Of a stretch of 54,289 bases of DNA, positions 42,146 through 51,633 are shown one piece after another (position 1 is the first letter of the stretch; the number at the start of each line of letters is the position of its first letter). This DNA is from Bacteroidota bacterium (GTDB lineage Bacteria > Bacteroidota > Ignavibacteria > Ignavibacteriales > Melioribacteraceae). The notes beneath the pieces are model-generated. The model was not told the origin of the DNA and did no database searches. It worked only from the letters and a program-made list of their open reading frames with translations. A program made the position numbers and the translations under genes. The DNA is taken from the NCBI GenBank assembly GCA_023453125.1, contig JAEXUB010000262.1:1-54289 (forward strand). Direction: 5' to 3'.

Positions 42146-43267
42146 ATGTTTTTAAAAGAATTAGAGCTTATAAATTTCAGGCTACATAAGGGCAGTAAAA
42201 TAAATTTCTCTGATAAATTGAATTATATTGTTGGCGGAAACGGACAGGGGAAAACCACAATTCTTGAAGCGGTTTACTATCTCTGCACAACCAAAAACCT
42301 CCTTTCCAACAGCGAAGCGGAAATAGTGAATTTCAACGAATCCTTCTTTGAAGCCAAAGGAAAATTTAAGGAATTAACCGAAGACCAATCCAGAATATTG
42401 TACCAGAAAGATATAAATAAAAAGCTGTTCTATTTGAACGACAAACAAATTTTCAGATCCTCTTCTGTAATAGGCAAATTCCCTATTGTTACTTTAACAC
42501 AGCCCGACCACGCCATTACACAGGGATCGCCTGCCGACAGGCGGAAATTCGTTGATATGGTCATTTCACAGACCAGCGAGACATATCTTAAAATTCTGAT
42601 TGAGTATAATAAAATTTTAAAACAGCGATCCCGGCTTTTAATACAGATATTGGAAACAAGAAATTATTCCCTTATCAGCCAGCTCGATTCCTGGACTGAA
42701 ATGCTTGTAGATAACGGAGCAGAGCTTATTAAGCACAGAATAGAGTTTATAAGGGATTTTAACGGATATCTTCTGGAGGCTTACAACAAGATTCTTTCCA
42801 AAAGCGAAATTCCTTTTATTGATTACCCTTACAGCGGGGATTATTCATCGGATTCGATTAAAAAAGAATTCGCAGACAAACTGGAAAGCATTCAGGATGA
42901 AGAGCTTAGAAGAGGAGCTAATCTTGCCGGGCCCCACAGGGATGATTTTGTTTTCACCATTAATGGGCTAGAACTGAAAAAATACGGTTCTCAGGGGCAG
43001 CACAAGACTTTTCAGATTGCGTTAAAATTTGCGCAGTTCTTTTTTATGAAAGAAAAACTCTCCCGCACGCCGGTATTTTTGCTTGATGATGTTTTCGGAG
43101 AGCTCGATTCGTTCAGGGCAGAAAAAATTTCCTCATATTTAAAAGAAGTTGGACAGGCTTTCATAACATTAACCGATTTTACCCGTTTTGAAAGACTTAA
43201 TGCCGGAAGCGGCAATCTGCTGCTTACGGTTAACAATGGAGCCGTTAGTTATGCGGCAGAAAATTAA
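42146..43267 (+). CDS. recF: DNA replication/repair ATPase RecF
   Basis: 373 residues. Walker A YIVGGNGQGKTTILEAVYYL near the N-terminus; SMC-type signature GSQGQHKTF and Walker B FLLDDVFGELD in the C-terminal part; LAGPHRDDF is characteristic of RecF. It loads RecA at gaps through RecO and RecR. The start lies immediately after the dnaN stop and probably depends on coupled translation. The reading frame overlaps the next gene by 17 bases. Confidence 0.97.
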   Translation: MFLKELELINFRLHKGSKINFSDKLNYIVGGNGQGKTTILEAVYYLCTTKNLLSNSEAEIVNFNESFFEAKGKFKELTEDQSRILYQKDINKKLFYLNDKQIFRSSSVIGKFPIVTLTQPDHAITQGSPADRRKFVDMVISQTSETYLKILIEYNKILKQRSRLLIQILETRNYSLISQLDSWTEMLVDNGAELIKHRIEFIRDFNGYLLEAYNKILSKSEIPFIDYPYSGDYSSDSIKKEFADKLESIQDEELRRGANLAGPHRDDFVFTINGLELKKYGSQGQHKTFQIALKFAQFFFMKEKLSRTPVFLLDDVFGELDSFRAEKISSYLKEVGQAFITLTDFTRFERLNAGSGNLLLTVNNGAVSYAAEN

Positions 43268-43535
43268 AAGCGTTTTTGATGTTATTTCCGAAGAGAAGGA
43301 ATTTGAAAAATTCCGCGCTTCAGCTAAAAATTTAGAAGTAGTTGAAAAATTCTGCGAGATTTTTCCGGATATTGTTAAAATTGCCAAACCGGTTAAAGTG
43401 GAAAAAAATGTTCTTTATATTCATGTTGATAACTCCGTCTGGAGAAGCGAGCTTCATTTAAGACAGCGGCTGATCATAGACAGGGTAAATCAGTTTTTTA
43501 AGGAAGAAATCATTAAATCTGTAAAATTCATATAA
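43251..43535 (+). CDS. DUF721 protein, probable DciA-type helicase-loading factor
   Basis: 94 residues, KH-like DUF721 domain: a hydrophobic helix (VVEKFCEIFPDIVKIAKPV), strand LYIHVDNSVWRSELHLRQRLIIDRVN with the Trp-x-x-Glu-Leu motif, and end IIKSVKFI. DUF721 domains occur in DciA, the ancestral replicative-helicase operator in bacteria lacking DnaC; its position beside dnaA-dnaN-recF-gyrB agrees. The frame opens further upstream (ATG at 43188) but GGAG at about 43238 and the family length favour the ATG at 43251, inside the recF 3' end. Confidence 0.85.
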   Translation: MRQKIKSVFDVISEEKEFEKFRASAKNLEVVEKFCEIFPDIVKIAKPVKVEKNVLYIHVDNSVWRSELHLRQRLIIDRVNQFFKEEIIKSVKFI

Positions 43536-43550
43536 AAATTAGGTGCAAAA

Positions 43551-45524
43551 GTGGCTAACGGAGCAGAGACAAATTATACGGCGAAAAACATAAGTGTTTT
43601 AAAAGGACTCGAAGCGGTTCGTATGCGCCCGGCGATGTATATAGGGGACATAGGGTCGCGCGGGCTTCACCACCTTGTTTATGAGGTTGTGGACAACGCT
43701 ATTGATGAGGCTCTTGCCGGCTATAACGACAGGGTTATTGTTACAATCAATAAGGACGGTAGCGTTACAGTTGAAGACAGAGGACGCGGAATTCCTGTTG
43801 ATTTACATCCGACCGAGAAAAAATCGGCCCTTGAGGTTGTTATGACCGTCCTTCACGCCGGAGGCAAGTTCGATAAAAACTCGTATAAAGTTTCGGGCGG
43901 TTTGCACGGGGTGGGCGTTTCGGTTGTTAATGCTCTATCAGAATGGCTTACCGTTGAGGTGAAAAAAGAAGGTAAAATATATTCCCAGGAATATAAAAGG
44001 GGCGTGCCGCAGGGAAATGTTAAACAGACCGGTACTTACAAATCGGACCGAAGCGGCACTACTGTTACATTCAAGCCCGATAAGGAAATTTTTAAATCGA
44101 CTAAATTCCATTTTGATACTCTTGCCGAAAGAATGAGAGAACTCGCATACCTTAATAAGAATGTAACAATGATTATTAAGGATGAGGCAGACGGCGAACA
44201 GGCCGAATACCACTTTAAAGGAGGTATTATTGAGTTTGTTAAATATCTTGATGAAGACCGCTCCCCGATTCACAAAACAGTTTACATTGAAGGGGAAAAA
44301 GAAAATACCCCAGTTGAAATAGCATTTGAATACAGCGATTCATACAGCGAGAATGTGCACTCATATGTTAATAATATAAATACGATTGAAGGGGGCACAC
44401 ATCTGGTAGGTTTCAGGACCGCCCTTACAAGAACATTTAATAATTATGCTTATAAAAACGGACTTATTAAGGAAAACAGCAAAATTACCCTGAGCGGAGA
44501 CGACTTTAAAGAAGGGCTCACCGCCGTTATATCTGTTAAGGTAATGGAGCCTCAGTTTGAAGGGCAGACAAAGACAAAACTCGGCAACGGCGAAGTTAAA
44601 TCGATAGTTGAAACAATTGTAGGCGAAAAACTTGCCGAATACCTTGAAGAGAATCCTTCAATTGCAAAAAAGATTATTGATAAGAGCATGCGCGCCGCCG
44701 AAGCAAGAGAGGCGGCCAGAAAAGCAAGAGAGCTTGTAAGAAGAAAGAACGCTCTCGATTCTATGCATCTGCCCGGCAAGCTTGCCGACTGTTCCATAAA
44801 CGATCCGGAACATTGTGAAATGTATATAGTGGAAGGGGATTCCGCGGGCGGTTCTGCCAAACAGGGGCGCGACAGAAGATTCCAGGCAATTCTTCCCCTA
44901 AGAGGAAAGATATTGAATGTTGAAAAAGCCAAAATGAATAAAGTTCTTGAGAATACGGAAATACAGGCTATCATTGCCGCTATCGGATCCGGCATCGGGG
45001 AGGATTTTAATCACGAAAAATCGCGTTACGGAAAAATAATTCTTATGACCGATGCCGACGTTGACGGCAGTCATATACGCACTCTTCTTCTGACATTCTT
45101 CTACAGACATATGAAAGACCTTATTACAGTGGGTAAGGTATATATTGCACAGCCCCCTCTTTATAAGATTAAAAAAGGAAAAGAAGAATTTTATGCCTTT
45201 GACGATGAAGAAAGAGATAAAATCTTAAAACGCTTCAAAGGTGAAATAAAAGTTAAGGAAGTGGCCGAAGGAGAAGTAATAGAGACAGACGACGAAGGGC
45301 ATCCCAAAGGAGTGGTTATCTCCCGCTACAAAGGTCTTGGCGAAATGAATCCGGAGCAGCTTTGGAGCACTACAATGAATCCGGAAACAAGAACCATTCT
45401 GCAGGTTAATCTTGAAAGCGCCGCTGCCGCAGATAAGATATTTGAAACGCTGATGGGAGACAATGTTGAGCCCAGAAGAGAATTTATAGAGAAACACGCC
45501 AAGTACGCAAAACTTGATGTTTAG
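43551..45524 (+). CDS. gyrB: DNA gyrase subunit B
   Basis: 657 residues, normal for GyrB. GHKL ATPase (EVVDNAIDEALAGY, DRGRGIPVDLHP, HAGGKFDKNSYKVSGGLHGVG), transducer region, and TOPRIM (VEGDSAGGSAKQGRDR; LMTDADVDGSHI), followed by the QLWSTTMNPETR C-terminus that contacts GyrA. ATP-driven negative supercoiling with GyrA. GTG start with AGGTG upstream; gyrA follows 62 bases after the stop. Confidence 0.98.
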   Translation: MANGAETNYTAKNISVLKGLEAVRMRPAMYIGDIGSRGLHHLVYEVVDNAIDEALAGYNDRVIVTINKDGSVTVEDRGRGIPVDLHPTEKKSALEVVMTVLHAGGKFDKNSYKVSGGLHGVGVSVVNALSEWLTVEVKKEGKIYSQEYKRGVPQGNVKQTGTYKSDRSGTTVTFKPDKEIFKSTKFHFDTLAERMRELAYLNKNVTMIIKDEADGEQAEYHFKGGIIEFVKYLDEDRSPIHKTVYIEGEKENTPVEIAFEYSDSYSENVHSYVNNINTIEGGTHLVGFRTALTRTFNNYAYKNGLIKENSKITLSGDDFKEGLTAVISVKVMEPQFEGQTKTKLGNGEVKSIVETIVGEKLAEYLEENPSIAKKIIDKSMRAAEAREAARKARELVRRKNALDSMHLPGKLADCSINDPEHCEMYIVEGDSAGGSAKQGRDRRFQAILPLRGKILNVEKAKMNKVLENTEIQAIIAAIGSGIGEDFNHEKSRYGKIILMTDADVDGSHIRTLLLTFFYRHMKDLITVGKVYIAQPPLYKIKKGKEEFYAFDDEERDKILKRFKGEIKVKEVAEGEVIETDDEGHPKGVVISRYKGLGEMNPEQLWSTTMNPETRTILQVNLESAAAADKIFETLMGDNVEPRREFIEKHAKYAKLDV

Positions 45525-45586
45525 TTTTGAGTTAATACGGCAGGAATACAGTAAATAAAAAATTGAAAGAATAAAAACAGAACATT

Positions 45587-48025
45587 ATGACAACAATATT
45601 TGAAAAAGTAGTTCCGGTAGCGCTGGAAGAAGAAATGAAATCTTCTTATATCGATTATGCAATGTCGGTTATTGTATCCCGCGCTCTTCCGGATGTAAGA
45701 GACGGATTAAAACCGGTTCACCGCCGCGTTTTGTTCGGTATGCATGAACTTGGAATGTTTCACAACAGGCCTTACAAGAAATCGGCCCGTATTGTGGGTG
45801 AAGTTCTCGGTAAATATCACCCTCACGGCGATTCTGCTGTTTATGAAACCATGGTGAGAATGGTTCAGGATTTCTCGCTCCGATATCCGCTCATAGACGG
45901 ACAGGGCAACTTCGGTTCGATAGACGGCGATTCTGCAGCTGCAATGCGTTATACAGAGGCAAGGCTTGCAAGAATAGCCGATGAAATGCTCCGTGACCTT
46001 GATAAAAATACTGTTGATTTTACTTCCAACTTTGACGATTCTCTTCAGGAGCCGACAGTACTTCCATCCTATCTCCCAAATCTTCTTGTTAACGGGGCGA
46101 GCGGAATTGCAGTAGGAATGGCAACTAATATTCCTCCTCACAATCTTACCGAGGTGGTAGACGGATTGGTAGCTCTTATTGAAAATCCGAAGCTTAAAGC
46201 AGAAGACCTTATTAAATATGTTAAGGCTCCCGATTTCCCGACAGGGGGAATTATTTACGGGTATGAAGGAGTTAAAGAAGCTCTTTTAACCGGCAGAGGA
46301 CGAGTAGTAATACGCGCCAAGGCGAATATTGAAACGCTTAAGAACGACCGCGAAAATATTGTTATTACCGAGATTCCCTATCAGGTTAACAAATCGAGCC
46401 TTATTGAAAAAATTGCCGACCTCGTAAGGGAGGGGAAGATTGAAGGCATCTCAAACATCAGGGATGAATCGGACAGGGACGGACTGAGGGTTGTTATTGA
46501 ACTAAAGAGAGACGGCCAGCCTGCGGTTATTTTAAATAATCTCTTTAAACATACGCAGATGCAGACCACGTTCGGCGTTATAATGCTTTCGCTTGTAAAC
46601 GGCGTTCCGAAAGTTCTTAATATTCAGCAGATGATGCAGTATTTCCTTGACCATAGAATGGATGTTCTTATAAGAAGAACAAAATACGAACTGGATGCTG
46701 CCGAGAGAAGAGCGCATATATTGGAAGGATACATAATAGCTCTCGATAATATTGACGAAGTAATTGAGACTATAAAGAAATCGCGCGATGTTGAAACCGC
46801 AAAGACAAATTTAATGCGCAAATTCAAACTCAGCGAAATTCAGGCAAAGGCTATTCTCGATATGAGACTTCAGCGCCTTACCGGTCTCGAAAGAAAGAAA
46901 ATTGAAGATGAATATAAAGAAGTGCTTAAACTCATTGAAAGGTTAAAAGGCATTTTGGACAGCGAAAAGAAACGCCGGCTTATTATTAAAGAAGAACTTC
47001 TTGCCTTAAAAGAAAGATACGGCGACGAAAGAAGAACCGAAATTATTTATGATTACAAAGAGTTTTCTCTTGAAGATACAATTGCCGAGGAAGATGTTGT
47101 TGTAACAATTTCTCACGGCGGCTTTATTAAACGTTTTCCGGTAAGCGGATACCGAAAGCAGGGACGCGGAGGCAAGGGCGTTACCGGCGCAGGTACAAAG
47201 GATGAAGATTTTATTGAGCATATGTTTGTCGCCTCCACGCATCATTACATTATGTTCTTTACCGACAAAGGAAAGTGCTATTGGCTCAAAGTGCACGAAA
47301 TTCCGGAGGCGGGAAGGGCTTCGCGCGGAAGATCGATTATTAACCTTCTCGAAAAGGAAAAAGAGGAAGAAATTACCGCCTTTGTAACGGTAAAGGAATT
47401 TGCCGAAGACAAATACATTGTTATGGCAACGGAACAGGGAACGGTTAAGAAAACCGTTCTATCAGCCTATTCCAACGTCCGCAAGGGAGGCATTATTGCA
47501 ATCAACCTCGAAGCCGGAGACAGGCTTGTTGAAGCCAAGCTGAGCGAAGGGAATAATGATATTATCATCGGTACCAAAGAAGGAATGGCCGTTCGTTTCA
47601 ACGAAAAGGATGTACGCGATATGGGCAGAACTGCAACAGGCGTGCGGGGTATTAAACTTGAAAAGAACGACAAGGTCATTGGAATGATTGTAGTTAAGAA
47701 CGCTACAACGCTACTGGTGGTTACCGAGAAAGGATTCGGCAAGCGCTCCGAAATTGAAGAATACAGACTAACCCACCGCGGAGGCAAAGGAGTAATTACA
47801 GTCAAAACATCCGATAAAAACGGATCTCTGATTGCTATGAAAGAAGTTAATGACGGAGATGAACTGGTAATTATTACCTCAGGCGGAATGGTTATTCGCC
47901 AATCGGTTGCAGAAATACGTGTTATGGGAAGAAATACCCAGGGCGTAAGGCTTATCCGTCTTGGCGAAGGGGATGAAATTGCCGATATAGCAAGAGTAAT
48001 TCCGGAGGAAGAAGGAGAGGAATAA
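45587..48025 (+). CDS. gyrA: DNA gyrase subunit A
   Basis: 812 residues. Winged-helix breakage domain with the active Tyr in AAMRYTEARLARIA and the quinolone-region segment HPHGDSAVYETMVRMVQ; C-terminal beta-pinwheel of about six blades starting with the GyrA box (KQGRGGKGVTGAG), which marks gyrase rather than topoisomerase IV. The quinolone-determining residues here read DSAVYETMV, with Ser at the position of E. coli Ser83. It partners GyrB, encoded directly upstream. Ends in a short acidic tail and a strong terminator. Confidence 0.97.
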   Translation: MTTIFEKVVPVALEEEMKSSYIDYAMSVIVSRALPDVRDGLKPVHRRVLFGMHELGMFHNRPYKKSARIVGEVLGKYHPHGDSAVYETMVRMVQDFSLRYPLIDGQGNFGSIDGDSAAAMRYTEARLARIADEMLRDLDKNTVDFTSNFDDSLQEPTVLPSYLPNLLVNGASGIAVGMATNIPPHNLTEVVDGLVALIENPKLKAEDLIKYVKAPDFPTGGIIYGYEGVKEALLTGRGRVVIRAKANIETLKNDRENIVITEIPYQVNKSSLIEKIADLVREGKIEGISNIRDESDRDGLRVVIELKRDGQPAVILNNLFKHTQMQTTFGVIMLSLVNGVPKVLNIQQMMQYFLDHRMDVLIRRTKYELDAAERRAHILEGYIIALDNIDEVIETIKKSRDVETAKTNLMRKFKLSEIQAKAILDMRLQRLTGLERKKIEDEYKEVLKLIERLKGILDSEKKRRLIIKEELLALKERYGDERRTEIIYDYKEFSLEDTIAEEDVVVTISHGGFIKRFPVSGYRKQGRGGKGVTGAGTKDEDFIEHMFVASTHHYIMFFTDKGKCYWLKVHEIPEAGRASRGRSIINLLEKEKEEEITAFVTVKEFAEDKYIVMATEQGTVKKTVLSAYSNVRKGGIIAINLEAGDRLVEAKLSEGNNDIIIGTKEGMAVRFNEKDVRDMGRTATGVRGIKLEKNDKVIGMIVVKNATTLLVVTEKGFGKRSEIEEYRLTHRGGKGVITVKTSDKNGSLIAMKEVNDGDELVIITSGGMVIRQSVAEIRVMGRNTQGVRLIRLGEGDEIADIARVIPEEEGEE

Positions 48026-48048
48026 TCTCCTCCTTTATGCTTTTACCG

Positions 48049-48077
48049 GGGGGCATTTATGCCCCCTTTTTATTTTT
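48049..48077 (+). terminator. Terminator of the gyrA transcript
   Basis: GGGGGCAT / ATGCCCCC hairpin followed by TTTTTATTTTT, 23 bases after the gyrA stop. Confidence 0.9.
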
Positions 48078-48185
48078 AAAGAGGGGCTTAAAACGGTAAA
48101 TTAATTCCTAAAATGTTCGATAATTATAGCTCTAGAAAGCATTTTGCCATAAGGCGGAATAATACAGAAAAAAACCTAACGGGAC

Positions 48186-51100
48186 ATGAAACCTCAAAAA
48201 ACCGATTGCTTGTCTTTAGATAATCTCCTCACCTTTGTGAAGATTTTTGTTTTATTTATACTTGCCCTATCCGGCACTGTAAGCGGGCAGCAAAACAAAG
48301 GGCGAGCCGGTGACTTTGGGGGCATTTCGAATTTTACCACTTATACTACTGAACAGGGGCTTGCGCTAAGCAGTATAGCCAGCAGCTGCGTTGACCGCTA
48401 CGGCAATCTCTGGTTCGGCACCTATGGAGGAGGGGTAAGCAGATTCAACGGCAAATCCTTCTTTAATTTTACTATGGAGAACGGCCTTTCTAATAATGTT
48501 ATTCTTAGCATTCTTGAGGACAGGCAGGGTAATTTGTGGTTTGGGACAAACAGGAATGGGGTGTGCAAATATGATGGCAGCTCAATAACAGTTTACACAA
48601 CCAAAGAGGGGCTGCCGAATAATACAATATTAAGCATTGCGCAGGATACCGAAGGCAATCTATGGTTTGGAACTTACGGCGGAGGCATTGCCAAATATGA
48701 CGGCAGAAAATTTATATCATACAATATTTCGAACGGATTGGCCGGCAACGAGATAAGAGCAATTTATGCTTCGCGCAAAGGGGAAATCTGGATTGGAACC
48801 CTTGGAAAAGGATTAAGTGTTTTTGACGGCATAAGCTTTAAAAACTACAATTCACGGAACGGGCTTCCAAACAACAACATATCAAGTTTTGTTGAGGACA
48901 ATGAAGGTAATCTCTGGATAGGAACCCTTGGGGGCGGAGTATGCCGTTTTGACGGGGCTTCATTTCTCAATTATACATCTAAGGATGGACTGGCAAATAA
49001 TAATATATGGAGCAGCTACAGGGACAATTCTGGCAATCTCTGGTTCGGTACACAGGGGGGAGGCGTTACACGATATGACGGAAAGAATTTTTCTACCTTT
49101 AACACTTCAAACGGGCTTCCAAATAATTTTATTTACACTATCGTAGAAGATAAGGGGGGATTTGTATGGTTTGGAACCTATGGCGGCGGCATAACAAGAT
49201 ATGAAGGAAATGCCCTAACTTCTTATACTACAAAACAGGGGCTGGCAAGCAATTTTATTTTCGGCATTCTGCAGGATAGAAGCGGGAACTTCTGGTTCGG
49301 CACATATAACGGCGGACTGAGCAGAATGAACAAAAACGCTCTTACAGATCCTAATCAGAAAATGTTCACTAATTATACTACTAAAGAGGGGCTTGCACAT
49401 AACGACATCAAATGTCTTTATGAAGACAGAAATGGAAATATATGGCTGGGAACAACATCAAACGGATTAAGTGTATTTAATCCGGAGAAAGGAATTGCAT
49501 TTAAAAACTTTTCAACCAAAGACGGATTGGTTCATAATAAAGCAAACTATATTCTGCAGGATAGAAAAGGCTATCTCTGGTTTGCCACCGGAGGAGGGGG
49601 AGTAAGCAGATATGACGGAAAAAAATTCAAGACATACAATTCGGATATGGGGCTTGTTCATAATATAATTTTCTGTATGCTCGAGGACTCTAAAGGCAAT
49701 ATCTGGTTCGGAACACAGGGGGGAGTAAGTAAATTCGACGGGGAGAAGTTTACCAATTATACTGTTAAAGAGGGGCTTCCCGATGATAGAGTTTATATTA
49801 TGCTCGAAGACAGAGAGGGTTTTATCTGGATGGGGACTGATGGAAAAGGAATAAGCAGATACGACGGCAAGTCGTTTGTCAATTATTCCGAAAAGGAGGG
49901 GCTCAGCAGCAATACTGTTGGGCAGATAATCCAGGATTCCGAAGGAAGAATTTTCTTTTCTACAAACCTGGGGCTCTCAGTTCTTACGGGGTGGAGTGAC
50001 GGAAAACCGGTTTTTGAAATATATAACAAGAAAACAGGATACAATATTAAGGATGTAATTGCCGGGCAGAAAGGAATGTATCTTGATAAAGAGGGAATAA
50101 TATGGATTACCAACGGAGATGATAATTCCGCATTATTGCGTTTTGACTATAAACAAATTAAAAGAAACCTGCGCCCCCCGGGCATTTCGATTAGCGGCAT
50201 AAGAGTTAACGAAGAAAAGATTGACTGGTTTAATCTTCTCAGCCGGAATGGAAAAGAGGACTCTTTTAATACGGCTAAAAGGGGAATGGCCGCTTACGGC
50301 AATTCGTTTACGGAAGAATCAAAAAAGAAACAGTCCGAAAGATTCCGCAATATTTCTTTCTCGAAAATAACTCCTTTCAGTAATTTACCGGCAGATCTTG
50401 TTCTCCCTTATGCAAACAATCATATCACATTCGAATTTGAAGCTGTTGAAACCTCAAAACCGCAGCTTGTCAATTATCAGTATATGCTTGATGGATATGA
50501 TGCTGATTGGAGTCCGGTAACACGGAACAGCAGCGCAGTCTTCGGCAATATGAGAGAGGGGACTTACACATTTAAATTAAGAGCACAGGGGGCAAACGGA
50601 GTCTGGAGCGAACCCCTTCTTTTTCAATTCAGCGTTCTTCCCCCCTGGTACAGAACCATATGGGCTTATAGTTTGTATTTTGTTGTTCTTGTCATCCTGG
50701 GGTATGCAATGCTTCGCCTCTATTCAAGAAGACTGCAGAGAATAAATGTCAACCTTGAAAGAATTATTAAAGAGCGGACTGGAGAAATTGAAATGCAGTC
50801 GCAAAAACTTTCGGAAGCTAATGCCGCAAAAGACAAGTTCTTTAGAATTATTGCCCACGATTTAAGAAGTCCAATAAGCGGACTGTTAAAGCTTACTGAC
50901 TTAATGGCCAACGAAAGCGAGAATATATCTGTTAAAGAATATTCGGAAATCAGCCGGTCGCTTAATCAGTCTGCGGGTAATTTATATAAACTCCTTAATA
51001 ATCTTTTGGAGTGGGCTACGGTTCAGCAGAAGGGAATTGAGTTTACTCCGGCCCGTTTTGATTTAATGAAAGAGGCGGTCTCGTGTGTAAATACTGTTTC

Positions 51101-51509
51101 TGAAATTGCATCTCAAAAAGGAATAAAAATAGATAATAAAATAAACACTTCTCTTTTTATGCACGCTGACGAGAAAATGATAAACACTGTTTTAAGAAAC
51201 CTTCTTTCAAACGCGGTTAAATTTACCCGGAGAGGAGGAGAGGTTGTTTTATCAGCGCAGAATGAAAACGGCAGCGTTGTTATTACGATCAGCGATACAG
51301 GCATTGGAATACCGGCTGATGATATGGAAAAGCTTTTCAAAATAGAAGAGCGTGTGGGGCGCCCGGGAACCGAAAAGGAACCGAGTACTGGGCTTGGACT
51401 TGTATTATGCAAGGAGTTTATTGAAATGCACGGGGGAACTATTCGCGTAGAGAGCGTGGAAGGGGAAGGGAGCCGTTTCATAGTTTTGGTTCCGGAGGTT
51501 CAGATATAA
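48186..51509 (+). CDS. Periplasmic two-propeller sensor histidine kinase
   Basis: 1107 residues. Signal peptide (~1-35), then 14 blades of the Reg_prop type, each ~42 residues and carrying (N)LWFGTxGGGVxRYDG plus a GLxxNxIxxIxED segment: two seven-bladed propellers, as in hybrid two-component regulators of gut Bacteroides. A Y_Y_Y domain follows (NYQYMLDGYDADWSPV ... YTFKLRAQGANGVWSE), a membrane helix (~837-860), then HisKA (RIIAHDLRSPISGLL) and HATPase_c (LRNLLSNAVKFT; DTGIGIP; TGLGLVLCKEF). Unlike the Bacteroides hybrids it ends at the ATPase with no receiver or AraC domain. No response regulator gene is adjacent, so its output partner is elsewhere. The ligand is unknown, often a polysaccharide fragment in relatives. 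Confidence 0.93.
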   Translation: MKPQKTDCLSLDNLLTFVKIFVLFILALSGTVSGQQNKGRAGDFGGISNFTTYTTEQGLALSSIASSCVDRYGNLWFGTYGGGVSRFNGKSFFNFTMENGLSNNVILSILEDRQGNLWFGTNRNGVCKYDGSSITVYTTKEGLPNNTILSIAQDTEGNLWFGTYGGGIAKYDGRKFISYNISNGLAGNEIRAIYASRKGEIWIGTLGKGLSVFDGISFKNYNSRNGLPNNNISSFVEDNEGNLWIGTLGGGVCRFDGASFLNYTSKDGLANNNIWSSYRDNSGNLWFGTQGGGVTRYDGKNFSTFNTSNGLPNNFIYTIVEDKGGFVWFGTYGGGITRYEGNALTSYTTKQGLASNFIFGILQDRSGNFWFGTYNGGLSRMNKNALTDPNQKMFTNYTTKEGLAHNDIKCLYEDRNGNIWLGTTSNGLSVFNPEKGIAFKNFSTKDGLVHNKANYILQDRKGYLWFATGGGGVSRYDGKKFKTYNSDMGLVHNIIFCMLEDSKGNIWFGTQGGVSKFDGEKFTNYTVKEGLPDDRVYIMLEDREGFIWMGTDGKGISRYDGKSFVNYSEKEGLSSNTVGQIIQDSEGRIFFSTNLGLSVLTGWSDGKPVFEIYNKKTGYNIKDVIAGQKGMYLDKEGIIWITNGDDNSALLRFDYKQIKRNLRPPGISISGIRVNEEKIDWFNLLSRNGKEDSFNTAKRGMAAYGNSFTEESKKKQSERFRNISFSKITPFSNLPADLVLPYANNHITFEFEAVETSKPQLVNYQYMLDGYDADWSPVTRNSSAVFGNMREGTYTFKLRAQGANGVWSEPLLFQFSVLPPWYRTIWAYSLYFVVLVILGYAMLRLYSRRLQRINVNLERIIKERTGEIEMQSQKLSEANAAKDKFFRIIAHDLRSPISGLLKLTDLMANESENISVKEYSEISRSLNQSAGNLYKLLNNLLEWATVQQKGIEFTPARFDLMKEAVSCVNTVSEIASQKGIKIDNKINTSLFMHADEKMINTVLRNLLSNAVKFTRRGGEVVLSAQNENGSVVITISDTGIGIPADDMEKLFKIEERVGRPGTEKEPSTGLGLVLCKEFIEMHGGTIRVESVEGEGSRFIVLVPEVQI

Positions 51510-51633
51510 AACATTAATTCCGAATGATTCTTCAATTAATGAAACTATTTTCGGATATTTGACAATAAAATTCCCGTGATTGTTTTAATTGCCGGGAAGC
51601 AGTAAAATAAATTAAAATTAATCGGGTGATATA

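Noticed and set aside
48380..49960. Regularly spaced DNA repeats that could look like a CRISPR array or tandem repeat
   Set aside because: The period is ~126 bp, the repeats stay in frame and encode propeller blades (LWFGT...YDG); there are no short unique spacers.
51510..51633. Possible SAM or S-box riboswitch before the lyase gene
   Set aside because: Only 124 bp, AT-rich, with a single weak TTCCCG/CGGGAA pairing and none of the conserved SAM-aptamer blocks that I can recognise.
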